From Robiginitomaculum sp. (lineage in GTDB: Bacteria; Pseudomonadota; Alphaproteobacteria; Caulobacterales; Maricaulaceae): 64,000 nt of DNA. The DNA lies in contig JAJFFP010000043.1 of assembly GCA_021776595.1 (NCBI GenBank), positions 25,166 to 89,165 on the forward strand, in the 5' to 3' direction. Of this stretch, positions 57,124 to 64,000 are shown one piece after another. Made by a program: the position numbers and the translations under genes. Positions within the stretch are counted from its first letter, which is position 1; every line of letters begins with the position of its first letter. The notes beneath the pieces were generated by a model that was not told the DNA's origin, ran no database searches, and saw only the letters and a program-made list of their open reading frames with translations.

Positions 57124-57697
57124 AGTTTTGCAGGAATTTCAGGAAGCTGGCGCTCTGCTTGAAGGTCATTTTATTCTTTCTTCGGGCAGACATAGTTCAT
57201 TTTTTTTACAAAAAGCATTTGTATTTATGGACCCGGCACGCACTGAAAAATTATGCAGTGCGCTAGCCAACAAGGTTAAAAAATCTAATTGCGGCGCAAT
57301 TGATTATATTATCTCTCCTGCGGTTGGCGGCATTATTCCCGGTTACGAAACCGCTAGGCATTTGCAGGTGCCAGCCATGTTTGTGGAGCGTGAGGATGGA
57401 GAATTTCGCCTGCGTCGGGGGTTTTCCATTCCGGCAGGTGCCAAGGTGTTGATCGTTGAAGATATTGTCACGACCGGGCTATCATCACGAGAATGTATCG
57501 ACGCCGTGCGAAAACTTGGCGGCGATGTAATTGCCGAAGCCTGCCTGATCGATCGCTCAAATGGTAAAGCTGATGTCGGGGCAAATTTAATAAGTCTGGC
57601 ACAAGTGGACTTTCCCACCTATGCCGCCGATGAATTGCCTGCTTCGCTAATCGCTATTCCTCCTCACAAACCAGGCAGTCGGGATTTACACGCATGA
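57110..57697 (+). CDS. pyrE: orotate phosphoribosyltransferase
   Basis: A 195-residue pyrimidine-synthesis enzyme. The PRPP-binding motif [14 protein letters not shown] is at about 117-130; [15 protein letters not shown] near the N-terminus and [15 protein letters not shown] are typical of the class. The ATG used has GGAAG nine bases upstream; an ATG three codons earlier is too close to the ribosome site. It overlaps rsh by 14 bases. Confidence 0.94.
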   Translation: MNTNEVLQEFQEAGALLEGHFILSSGRHSSFFLQKAFVFMDPARTEKLCSALANKVKKSNCGAIDYIISPAVGGIIPGYETARHLQVPAMFVEREDGEFRLRRGFSIPAGAKVLIVEDIVTTGLSSRECIDAVRKLGGDVIAEACLIDRSNGKADVGANLISLAQVDFPTYAADELPASLIAIPPHKPGSRDLHA

Positions 57698-58455
57698 TCC
57701 CCCATACTCACCCAAGACTTGGCGTTAATATCGATCATGTTGCAACGATCAGAAATGCCAGAGGTGGGGACTATCCCGATCCGGTAAAAGCAGCCCATAT
57801 GGCCGCCAAAACCGGTGCTGATGGCATTACGGCCCATTTGCGCGAAGACAGACGGCACATCACCGATCGTGATATTGAGCGCCTGGGCGCCGAAATTGAT
57901 TTACCCTTGAACCTTGAAATGGCGGCAACAGAGGAAATGTTACGTATTGCCCTGCGCGCCAAACCGCATGCCGCCTGCATTGTTCCTGAAAAACGCGAAG
58001 AGCGCACTACCGAAGGCGGCTTGGATGTTGCCAGTCAAGTGGACCATCTGGCCCCCTTTGTTGATGCGCTCAAATCTAATGGAACACGGGTATCCCTGTT
58101 CATTGAACCCGCACAGAATCAATTGGAGGCCGCCGTATCATTGGGTGTACCGGTGGTAGAGCTACATACAGGGGCCTATGCCGATGCCTGTAATGTCGGC
58201 TTGCAAGAAAAGGCGATGCAGATTTTGCAAAGCTTACAGGCTGGCGCAGCCTGGGGGCAAAATGAGGGACTTGAAATCCATGCCGGTCACGGCCTGACTT
58301 TTGATACGGTACAGCCAATTGCCCGCATCCCTGGAGTCAAAGAGTTGAATATCGGGCATTTTTTGATCAGCGAGGCAATTTTTTGCGGCCTAACCGATGC
58401 CATTTCTCATATGCGAAAACTTATTGCTGAAGCCGATGGCAGGTCATTGTCATGA
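57694..58455 (+). CDS. pdxJ: pyridoxine 5'-phosphate synthase
   Basis: A 253-residue TIM-barrel enzyme that forms pyridoxine phosphate from deoxyxylulose phosphate and 3-amino-2-oxopropyl phosphate. [45 protein letters not shown] and the C-terminal [13 protein letters not shown] are diagnostic. ATGA overlaps join it to pyrE and acpS. Confidence 0.96.
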   Translation: MIPHTHPRLGVNIDHVATIRNARGGDYPDPVKAAHMAAKTGADGITAHLREDRRHITDRDIERLGAEIDLPLNLEMAATEEMLRIALRAKPHAACIVPEKREERTTEGGLDVASQVDHLAPFVDALKSNGTRVSLFIEPAQNQLEAAVSLGVPVVELHTGAYADACNVGLQEKAMQILQSLQAGAAWGQNEGLEIHAGHGLTFDTVQPIARIPGVKELNIGHFLISEAIFCGLTDAISHMRKLIAEADGRSLS

Positions 58456-58850
58456 TATTGGGCGTTGGTGCCGATTTATGTGATATATCACGCATTGAAA
58501 AAACACTATCCCGATTTGGAGAGCGCTTTACCAACCGGGTATTCACATTGATAGAACGTAATAAATCGGACAAACGCAAAGAACGCGCTGCCTCTTATGC
58601 AAAACGCTTTGCCGCCAAGGAAGCCTGTTCCAAAGCTCTTGGAACCGGGATGAAATTTGGCGTGGCCTGGCGTGAGTTGGGGGTTGTAAATTTATCTTCT
58701 GGCAAACCCACCATGGTTCTTAGTGGCGGAGCAGCAAGCCGTCTGGACGCGCTGACACCAACAGGGTATCAGCCAATAATCCATTTAACGATAACCGATG
58801 ATTATCCCATGGCGCAGGCATTTGTCGTGATTGAAGCAAGGAAACTATAA
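58452..58850 (+). CDS. acpS: holo-acyl-carrier-protein synthase
   Basis: A 132-residue phosphopantetheinyl transferase that activates acyl carrier protein. Metal ligands are Asp8 (GVGADLCDI) and Glu57 ([13 protein letters not shown]). Start overlaps the pdxJ stop as ATGA. Confidence 0.95.
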   Translation: MILGVGADLCDISRIEKTLSRFGERFTNRVFTLIERNKSDKRKERAASYAKRFAAKEACSKALGTGMKFGVAWRELGVVNLSSGKPTMVLSGGAASRLDALTPTGYQPIIHLTITDDYPMAQAFVVIEARKL

Positions 58851-58851
58851 A

Positions 58852-59610
58852 ATGGCAGATAATGTTAGCGATAGTGCCAAGGCAGATAGTGTGGACGAGT
58901 GGAAAGAAACCATTCGCACCATATTCTGGGCGCTCATTATTGCCGCCATTTTGCGGACCATACTGTATCAACCCTTCACCATTCCGTCAGAATCCATGCG
59001 CCCGCAATTGCTGGTCGGAGATTATCTGATCGCTTCCAAATATCCCTATGGCTATAGCCGTTATTCACTTCCCTTTGCGCCTAAATTATTTTCCGGGCGT
59101 ATTTTGGCTGGCCAGCCAGAGCGTGGCGATATCATAGTTTTCAAATGGCCACGGGATAATAAAACCGATTATATTAAAAGGCTTATCGGTTTACCTGGTG
59201 ATAGTATTCAGGTGCGAAACGGGCGCGTATTTCTTAATGGTAAAGCACTTTCTCGCGATTATGTGGATGATGAAACCATAAAAGAGCACCGTGGAGGAAC
59301 CCGTTTGGTGCAGCGGTTTCGTGAAACCATGCCCAACGGCCATAGCTATATCACCTACAATATGACTGATGATTTCAGGTATGATAATACACCCGTTTAT
59401 AAAGTCCCAAAGGGGCATTATTTCATGATGGGCGACAATCGCGATAACTCTCTGGATAGCCGGGACTGGGGCTTTGTGCCTGCGCAAAATCTGGTCGGGC
59501 GGGGTGAAGCGATCCTGGTTTCTGTCAACGATAAATTTAGTCTTTTCAGACCCTGGACCTGGTATCATTTTCGGGGCCGGGTGTTTGTCAGTTTGCGGAA
59601 AAGCAGGTGA
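58852..59610 (+). CDS. lepB: signal peptidase I
   Basis: A 252-residue membrane protease that removes signal peptides. One N-terminal membrane segment (about 22-40) precedes the catalytic Ser48 (PSESMRP); the general-base Lys109 is in DYIKRLIGLPGD; box E reads MGDNRDNSLDSR. AAGGA nine bases upstream supports the start, one base after the acpS stop. Confidence 0.95.
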   Translation: MADNVSDSAKADSVDEWKETIRTIFWALIIAAILRTILYQPFTIPSESMRPQLLVGDYLIASKYPYGYSRYSLPFAPKLFSGRILAGQPERGDIIVFKWPRDNKTDYIKRLIGLPGDSIQVRNGRVFLNGKALSRDYVDDETIKEHRGGTRLVQRFRETMPNGHSYITYNMTDDFRYDNTPVYKVPKGHYFMMGDNRDNSLDSRDWGFVPAQNLVGRGEAILVSVNDKFSLFRPWTWYHFRGRVFVSLRKSR

Positions 59611-60302
59611 CGGATACTGCATCAACAACACTTGGCCAATTTCAATCCAAAATTGGCTATGCTTTTAGCAACATAGAATTACTGCAACGGGCTCTGACAC
59701 ATTCCAGTTTTGGCGATGGCCGCCAGGAAGTGCGCGATAATGAACGCCTGGAATTCTTGGGTGACAGGGTTCTTGGGCTGCTCGCTGCACGGTTTTTATT
59801 TGATGACCAACATCGTTTTGAAGAAGGCGATATGGCCCCGCGTCTTAACGCGTTGGTACGTAAAGAGGCCTGCGCCCGTGCCGCAAAACTGGCCGGGGTT
59901 GGCGAGGTTTTACTGCTTTCCAAAGCCGAGGATCGTGCTAGTGGCCGTGATAAAACCAGCATTTTGGGTGATGCCTGTGAGGCCCTGTTAGCGGCGCTCT
60001 ATCTTGATGGCGGCATGGAAGCAGCCAAAGCCTTTTTTGACCGGTATTGGCAAGATGATCTTGAAAATGCTCATCTCTCCAGGACAGATGCCAAAAGCAA
60101 ATTGCAAGAATGGGCCCAAGGTCATGGTCATGGCTTACCGATTTACACCCTTTTGGAACGCACCGGCCCTGACCACGCCCCAAAATTTCTTATTGAGGTA
60201 AAGGCCGGCAGTCATACGGCGCAGGGCAGGGCACATAACAAACAAGAAGCAGAACGTCTCGCCGCCAGTAGCTTATTGAAAACGCGTGAAAAACATGAAT
60301 AA
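59607..60302 (+). CDS. rnc: ribonuclease III
   Basis: A 231-residue double-strand-specific endoribonuclease. The catalytic signature NERLEFLGD is at 45-53, the second acidic cluster (DACEALLAALYLDGG) at about 115-130, and a dsRNA-binding domain fills about 157-228. GTG start overlapping the lepB stop as GTGA. Confidence 0.95.
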   Translation: MTDTASTTLGQFQSKIGYAFSNIELLQRALTHSSFGDGRQEVRDNERLEFLGDRVLGLLAARFLFDDQHRFEEGDMAPRLNALVRKEACARAAKLAGVGEVLLLSKAEDRASGRDKTSILGDACEALLAALYLDGGMEAAKAFFDRYWQDDLENAHLSRTDAKSKLQEWAQGHGHGLPIYTLLERTGPDHAPKFLIEVKAGSHTAQGRAHNKQEAERLAASSLLKTREKHE

Positions 60303-61248
60303 GGATTCCCAGGGAACCTCAAGGTGCGGATTTACCGCTATTATTGGTGCTCCCAATGCCGGTAAATCCACACTGGTCAATGCCCTGGTGGGTGCCAAGG
60401 TAACTATCGTGACCCACAAAGTGCAAACCACACGCTTTAATGTGCGTGGCGTGCTCATTGAGGAGACAAGCCAGATCGTTCTGGTTGATACACCTGGTAT
60501 ATTTACGCCCAAGCGCGCCCTGGACCGGGCCATGGTCCAGGCGGCCTGGAACGGGGCGGCGGAGGCCGATAAAATCATCCATCTGGTGGACGCTCCCGCC
60601 TATGCGCGCGTATTGCTGGAGCAGAATGCCAAACCCCAGGATCAACTGGCATTTAAGGATGTAGATCGCATTATTACCGGATTGAAAACCCATAAGCTGA
60701 AGGCAGGCCTGGCCTTGAATAAAATTGATATGCTGGCCAAGGAAGATTTGTTGAAATTGGCAGAACATTTCAGTAATACAGGCAGTTACACTGAAACTTT
60801 CATGATCAGTGCCAGCAAGGGGCATGGACTGAAAGCGCTTAGACATACCTTGGCAACAACCATGCCGGAAGGCCCATGGCACTTTCCCGCAGATCAGATC
60901 GCGGATCTGCCAGCGCGATTACTGGCCGCTGAAATCACTCGTGAAAAACTGATGCTGCGCGTGCATGAGGAACTGCCCTATGCCGCCAGTGTGGAAACCG
61001 AAAGCTGGGAAGAACACCGCAACGGTGCCGTGCGTATAGGCCAGGTGATTTATGTGCAACGTGATAGCCAGCGCAAAATCGTGCTTGGTAAAAATGGTCA
61101 GGTTATCAAAGCCATAGGGGCGACATCCAGACAGGATTTGTCTAAATTGCTGGATCGTAAAGTGCATTTGTTCCTGCATGTTAAAGTGCGGGAGAACTGG
61201 TCCAGGGATAGGCAGCATCTGGCCCTTTTTGGTCTGGAACTCGAATAA
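60295..61248 (+). CDS. era: GTPase Era
   Basis: A 317-residue essential GTPase of 16S rRNA maturation. G1 GAPNAGKST, G3 DTPGIFTP, G4 NKID, and a C-terminal KH domain (IVLGKNGQVIKAIGATSRQDL). It starts eight bases before the rnc stop; a GTG three codons earlier is an alternative. Confidence 0.95.
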   Translation: MNKDSQGTSRCGFTAIIGAPNAGKSTLVNALVGAKVTIVTHKVQTTRFNVRGVLIEETSQIVLVDTPGIFTPKRALDRAMVQAAWNGAAEADKIIHLVDAPAYARVLLEQNAKPQDQLAFKDVDRIITGLKTHKLKAGLALNKIDMLAKEDLLKLAEHFSNTGSYTETFMISASKGHGLKALRHTLATTMPEGPWHFPADQIADLPARLLAAEITREKLMLRVHEELPYAASVETESWEEHRNGAVRIGQVIYVQRDSQRKIVLGKNGQVIKAIGATSRQDLSKLLDRKVHLFLHVKVRENWSRDRQHLALFGLELE

Positions 61249-61979
61249 TGGAATGGAGTGATCGTGCCATTATCCTCAATGTGCGCGCTCATGGTGAAGC
61301 GAGTGCCATTGTCGAGCTTCTCACTCCCAAATATGGCCGTCATACCGGTCTGGTTCGCGGTGCCACGGCAAAGCGTATGCGCGGCCTGTTGCAACCTGGC
61401 AATGTTGTTCAGGCCCATTGGCGGGCGCGGCTCTCTGAACATCTTGGCATTTATACCATAGAGGCCATAGAATCGCGCGCGCCTGCGCTCTTTGATGATG
61501 CGTTAGCGCTCAGTGGTCTTGGTGCGGCTTGTGCCATGGCTTCGCTTACCTTGCCAGAACGTGAGGCTCATCAGGGTATTTTTGATGCCTTTGACATGCT
61601 GGTCGCGCAAATGAGTGAGATTGATGTCTGGCCCGCCCTATATGTGCGCTGGGAAGTCGGCATTTTACGCGAGCTTGGTTTTGGGCTGGCACTTGATCGT
61701 TGCGCAGCGACGGGGTCTGGCGAGAACCTGAGCCATGTCAGTCCCAGAAGCGGGCAGGCGGTTAGCGCCGGTGCAGCCGCGCCATATCTTGACAAACTGT
61801 TGATACTACCAGGTTTTTTGCAAATCTTGCCAACGCCATTACAAGAAGGCGATGTCAAGGCTGGCCTGGCCTTGACCGGTTATTTTCTGGAACGGCGCAT
61901 ACTCTGGCCGGTCAATAAGGTTATTCCAGAAGCCAGAGCACGAATGATTGAACGTCTGGGCAGTGCAGGGCGGTTGTAA
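61248..61979 (+). CDS. recO: DNA repair protein RecO
   Basis: A 243-residue RecO: N-terminal OB-fold (AIILNVRAHGEASAIVELLT, YGRHTGLVRGA) and a helical C-terminal part (LLRELGF-like VGILRELGFGLALDRCAATG). It loads RecA onto SSB-coated DNA with RecR. TAATG overlap with era, the classical alphaproteobacterial ending of this gene run. Confidence 0.93.
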   Translation: MEWSDRAIILNVRAHGEASAIVELLTPKYGRHTGLVRGATAKRMRGLLQPGNVVQAHWRARLSEHLGIYTIEAIESRAPALFDDALALSGLGAACAMASLTLPEREAHQGIFDAFDMLVAQMSEIDVWPALYVRWEVGILRELGFGLALDRCAATGSGENLSHVSPRSGQAVSAGAAAPYLDKLLILPGFLQILPTPLQEGDVKAGLALTGYFLERRILWPVNKVIPEARARMIERLGSAGRL

Positions 61980-62056
61980 TTTATGGTATTTCAGTGCTGG
62001 ACCTGCGGGTGTATAAGCGTCATATTCAATGCTGAACATAATGGGCGAATCTGATC

Positions 62057-62467
62057 ATGTTACTTTTCTTCAAAAGACTTTTTGCCTGGTGGGATGGTGC
62101 TACGCTCGGCACGCTATTCACGATTTCCAAACACGGCCACAAAGTGGGCGAGGATGAATTTGGCAATCGTTATTTTGAAGAAAAGAAGCCCGGTATTTAT
62201 GGGAAAAAACGCCGCTGGGTTCTTTACAAAGGCTATGCCGATGCCTCCAGAGTGCCAACAGAATGGCACGGATGGCTGCATCATACTTTTGCTGAGCCAC
62301 CAACCAAAGCTCCCCTGGCGCGCAAACCATGGGAAAAGGATCACCAGCCCAATTTGACTGGCACCATTTATGCCTGGCACCCCAAAGGCTCACTCAGCCG
62401 TGGTGGCCACCGCCCACCGGCCACAGGTGATTACGAGGCCTGGAGCCCCAATGGGGCCAAGTCCTGA
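62057..62467 (+). CDS. NDUFA12-family complex I accessory protein
   Basis: A 136-residue soluble protein matching the NDUFA12 (B17.2) family: AWWDGATLGTLF, GEDEFGNRYFE and VLYKGYADASRVPTEWHGWLHH are the conserved stretches. Alphaproteobacteria share this accessory subunit of NADH:ubiquinone oxidoreductase with mitochondria. It overlaps mlaD (TGATG). Confidence 0.92.
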   Translation: MLLFFKRLFAWWDGATLGTLFTISKHGHKVGEDEFGNRYFEEKKPGIYGKKRRWVLYKGYADASRVPTEWHGWLHHTFAEPPTKAPLARKPWEKDHQPNLTGTIYAWHPKGSLSRGGHRPPATGDYEAWSPNGAKS

Positions 62468-62925
62468 TGCGTGAGCAATTGGTAGAAACCCTGGTTGGGC
62501 TTCTGGTTCTCATCGCCGCCGGGTTTTTTGTGCTTTATGCCATGCAGACCGTAGGTGAAGGGCAGGGGCGCCATGACTACACCCTGACAGCCCGCTTTGG
62601 CTCAATTGGCGGTGTTGATACCGGATCCGATGTGCGCATGGCTGGCGTAAAAGTCGGTGTCATCAGTGATATTTCACTGGATAAAACGACATATGACGCC
62701 CGTGTGAAGCTCAGCATACATGATGGCATCCCCGTTCCAGAAGATTCCGTGGCCCGCATTACCACAGACGGATTGCTGGGTTCGGCCTATATTTCCATTG
62801 ACCCAGGCGCAGAAGAAACCATGCTTGAAGCTGGCGATGAATTTGATTTTACGCAGGGCGCTGTGGACTTATTAACCCTTCTGGGGCAGTTTGCCGGTAA
62901 ATCATCCTCGGAAACGGATCAGTAA
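62467..62925 (+). CDS. mlaD: MlaD-like outer-membrane lipid asymmetry protein
   Basis: A 152-residue protein with one N-terminal membrane anchor (about 10-28) and one MCE domain (about 40-118: FGSIGGVDTGSDVRMAGVKVG, DGLLGSAYISIDPG). MlaD forms a hexameric periplasmic ring that moves phospholipids between membranes. The other mla genes are not in the window, and this lone copy next to NDUFA12 is usual in alphaproteobacteria. Confidence 0.88.
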   Translation: MREQLVETLVGLLVLIAAGFFVLYAMQTVGEGQGRHDYTLTARFGSIGGVDTGSDVRMAGVKVGVISDISLDKTTYDARVKLSIHDGIPVPEDSVARITTDGLLGSAYISIDPGAEETMLEAGDEFDFTQGAVDLLTLLGQFAGKSSSETDQ

Positions 62926-62965
62926 TGGTCATAAAACCGTCACATCTTTTCTGAAATATAGAGTT

Positions 62966-63382
62966 ATGCGCATTATTCAGTTCACGCTTGTCTCTTTGGT
63001 ATGCACAATTGGGCTATCCACAATTGCACTGGCGCAGGCTGTGCCGCCGGATGAAATGCTTTCATCGAAGCCGGGCAGCGTGGCTGTGTTACGTGGCCTT
63101 GATAAAATTAGTGCGGAAACCCGCGACTTTGAAGCCCCGATCAACAGCACTGTGCAATTTGGCACGTTGAGCATTACCGTCAGCTATTGTCGCAAAACGC
63201 CACCGGAAGAAAACCCGGAAGTCTATGTTTTCATGAATGTTAAAGACCGCCGCACAGATGGTTCGGGCAATGAAACCGATGGTGAAGAAATCTTTTCCGG
63301 CTGGATGTTCGCATCCAACCCGGCATTAAACGCACTTGAACACCCGATTTATGACGTCTGGGTGCTCGACTGCAAAGGCTGA
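62966..63382 (+). CDS. DUF2155 exported protein
   Basis: A 138-residue protein with a signal peptide (cut after ALA, about residue 23). The body contains AVLRGLDKISAETRDFEAPI, LSITVSYCRKTPPEENPE and FSGWMFASNPALNALEHPIYDVWVLDC, all hallmarks of DUF2155, which is restricted mainly to alphaproteobacteria and has unknown function. Its place after NDUFA12 and mlaD is the conserved order. Two cysteines may form a disulfide. Confidence 0.88.
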   Translation: MRIIQFTLVSLVCTIGLSTIALAQAVPPDEMLSSKPGSVAVLRGLDKISAETRDFEAPINSTVQFGTLSITVSYCRKTPPEENPEVYVFMNVKDRRTDGSGNETDGEEIFSGWMFASNPALNALEHPIYDVWVLDCKG

Positions 63383-63476
63383 AGTGTCAACCAGCCATTA
63401 TTTCAAATTGCACCAGTATAGCTTGCTTTGCATGGGCGGGGATAATTACGGGCAACCCCCAAATAACACAGGGTCA

Positions 63477-63570
63477 TTAAGGGGCAATAAGCCTGATTTA
63501 AGGGGCGATAAAAGGATGTTTTGGGTCAATTAAGGGGTATTTGAGGGACACCGTGAGGGTCAATAAGGGG
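63477..63570 (+). repeat. degenerate TTAAGGG repeat array, copy B
   Basis: TTAAGGGG occurs at 63477, 63498 and 63530, and ATAAGGGG at 63563; spacings of 21, 32 and 33 bases are near multiples of 10.5-11, and weaker units (ATAAAAGG at 63508, TTTTGGG at 63519, TTTGAGGG at 63540) fill the gaps. It is the same unit as copy A at 19574-19653, in the opposite orientation. Confidence 0.7.
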
Positions 63571-63601
63571 TAGTGAGTGTCCCTCAAAGTGTCCTTGAGG
63601 G
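63540..63601. repeat. nested inverted repeats at the end of array B
   Basis: TTTGAGGGACAC at 63540-63551 is the exact inverse complement of GTGTCCCTCAAA at 63577-63588. The latter also pairs in part with TTGAGGG at 63595-63601 (CCCTCAA, 7-base loop, TTGAGGG), so two competing hairpins are possible. Confidence 0.75.
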
Positions 63602-63625
63602 TCTATGCACGGGATAAGCTCTTTT

Positions 63626-63706
63626 GTGTCATCCCGGCCTGCGAGCCGGGATCCAAAGTGAATATCCATAGGCCCTATAGACCCCGGACTAAATCCGGGG
63701 TGACAC
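63626..63706. repeat. composite REP-like palindrome, 81 bp
   Basis: Ends are GTGTCA and TGACAC. Inside are two hairpins: ATCCCGGC/GCCGGGAT (63631-63638 with 63645-63652, 6-base loop) and CCCCGGA/TCCGGGG (63682-63688 with 63694-63700, 5-base loop). This is the organisation of paired REP/BIME elements frequent in alphaproteobacterial intergenic DNA. Confidence 0.75.
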
Positions 63707-63789
63707 GAATGAGGGTTTGGTTGGGGATTGCCAGAACTTATTCAACGGGGGTGATTCTATGGTATATTACTGGCATGGTGACACCCATG

Positions 63790-63851
63790 CTTCGACAAGC
63801 TCAGGATGAGGGAGGAACTAAATCAAATACCTCATCCTGAGCTTGTCGAAG
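63790..63851. repeat. perfect 22-bp inverted repeat with 18-base loop
   Basis: The segment 63790-63811 (beginning CTTCGACAAGCTCAGG) is the exact inverse complement of 63830-63851. The motif belongs to a dispersed repeat I know to be common in alphaproteobacterial genomes. The 18-base loop is A-rich. Confidence 0.8.
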
Positions 63852-63888
63852 GATGTAAAAGGATCAAGGCCAATCAACATACCTCACA

Positions 63889-63970
63889 CTGTCATTACCG
63901 GGCCTGTCCCGGTAATCCAGAGCGGAGGCAAGGCCGAACTGGATAACCCGGATGAACCGGGTTATGACAG
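63889..63970. repeat. composite REP-like palindrome, 82 bp
   Basis: Ends are CTGTCAT and ATGACAG. Two inner hairpins: ATTACCGGG/CCCGGTAAT (63894-63902 with 63908-63916) and ATAACCCGG/CCGGGTTAT (63943-63951 with 63957-63965), each with a 5-base loop. Same architecture and almost the same length as the element at 63626-63706. Confidence 0.75.
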
Positions 63971-64000
63971 GCACGTTGCTCTCCATGTTTCGAGGGCGCT

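Larger units (their letters stand above)
63383..64000. other. gene-free palindrome-rich region
   Basis: No convincing gene. The reading frames that cross it (for example one over 63577-63840) translate REP-like palindromes and are judged spurious. The region holds, in order, a TTAAGGG array with an inverted repeat, two composite REP-like elements and a perfect 22-base inverted repeat, each described separately. Confidence 0.75.

Noticed and set aside
63577..63840. An 87-codon frame near the right end
   Set aside because: It translates palindromic repeat DNA (products containing RQAQDE-like strings are typical of such artefacts) and has no ribosome site.

Overview
The window reads as chromosomal DNA of an alphaproteobacterium. 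The evidence is the gene order rpoZ-rsh-pyrE-pdxJ-acpS-lepB-rnc-era-recO, the pair DUF2066-hdaA beside ppk/ppx/rnd, the NDUFA12 / MlaD / DUF2155 trio, a glycerol ABC transporter of the rhizobial GlpSTPQUV type, and a TonB receptor with a plug of the kind common in Sphingomonadales, Caulobacterales and Kordiimonadales. The order cannot be fixed from sequence alone. Genes are tightly packed: stop/start overlaps of the ATGA, GTGA, TGATG and TAATG kind are the rule, and TTG or GTG starts with good Shine-Dalgarno sequences are frequent. I see no tRNA, rRNA, CRISPR array, transposase, integrase or prophage gene.

Layout. 1-4246 (minus): end-to-end glycerol ABC transporter operon, running off the left edge. 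4643-5929: secreted amidohydrolase. 6346-19311 (plus): a surface-glycan island with a UDP-glucuronate 4-epimerase, two Wzy/WaaL-like membrane proteins, a complete NeuB-NeuC-NeuA sialic-acid set, two methyltransferases, a Wzx flippase and two glycosyltransferase-like proteins. The set is what a cell needs to make CMP-N-acetylneuraminate (or a close nonulosonate), assemble a repeat unit, flip it and polymerise it. No initiating phosphosugar transferase or chain-length regulator is in the window.

19312-27476: a gene-free gap with a TTAAGGG-type repeat array, then crcB, an RluC/D-type pseudouridine synthase, PPK2, a GDYXXLXY protein plus a DUF2157 membrane protein, an amino-acid permease, an unknown protein, and MltF. 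27531-31094: sulfate activation (cysD, cysNC, cysQ). 31123-36960: a lone GspG-like pseudopilin, dusA, a TauE-family exporter, a membrane retropepsin, an SLC13 permease with RCK_C domains, and the aminoacyl-protein transferase Bpt. 36950-40347: a TRAP transporter (binding protein, small and large permeases), sharing a bidirectional terminator with the convergent TonB receptor (40405-42630).

42802-53856: purN/purM, DUF2066, hdaA, ppk1, ppx, rnd, an LplT-like MFS protein, a family-5 uracil-DNA glycosylase and a NYN-domain protein. 53887-63382: folK, then the housekeeping run from rpoZ to recO, NDUFA12, MlaD and DUF2155. The last 600 bases hold no gene but a dense mosaic of palindromes: a second TTAAGGG array, two composite REP-like elements of 81 and 82 bp, and a perfect 22-bp inverted repeat.

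Most of the window is ordinary. The parts that deserve a second look are the putative glycosyltransferase beside neuA, a decayed reading frame before neuB, the two TTAAGGG arrays 44 kb apart, the palindrome mosaic, a pseudopilin without the glycine needed for processing, and a pair of identical 10-bp sites exactly 63 bp apart around the promoter of the TonB receptor.
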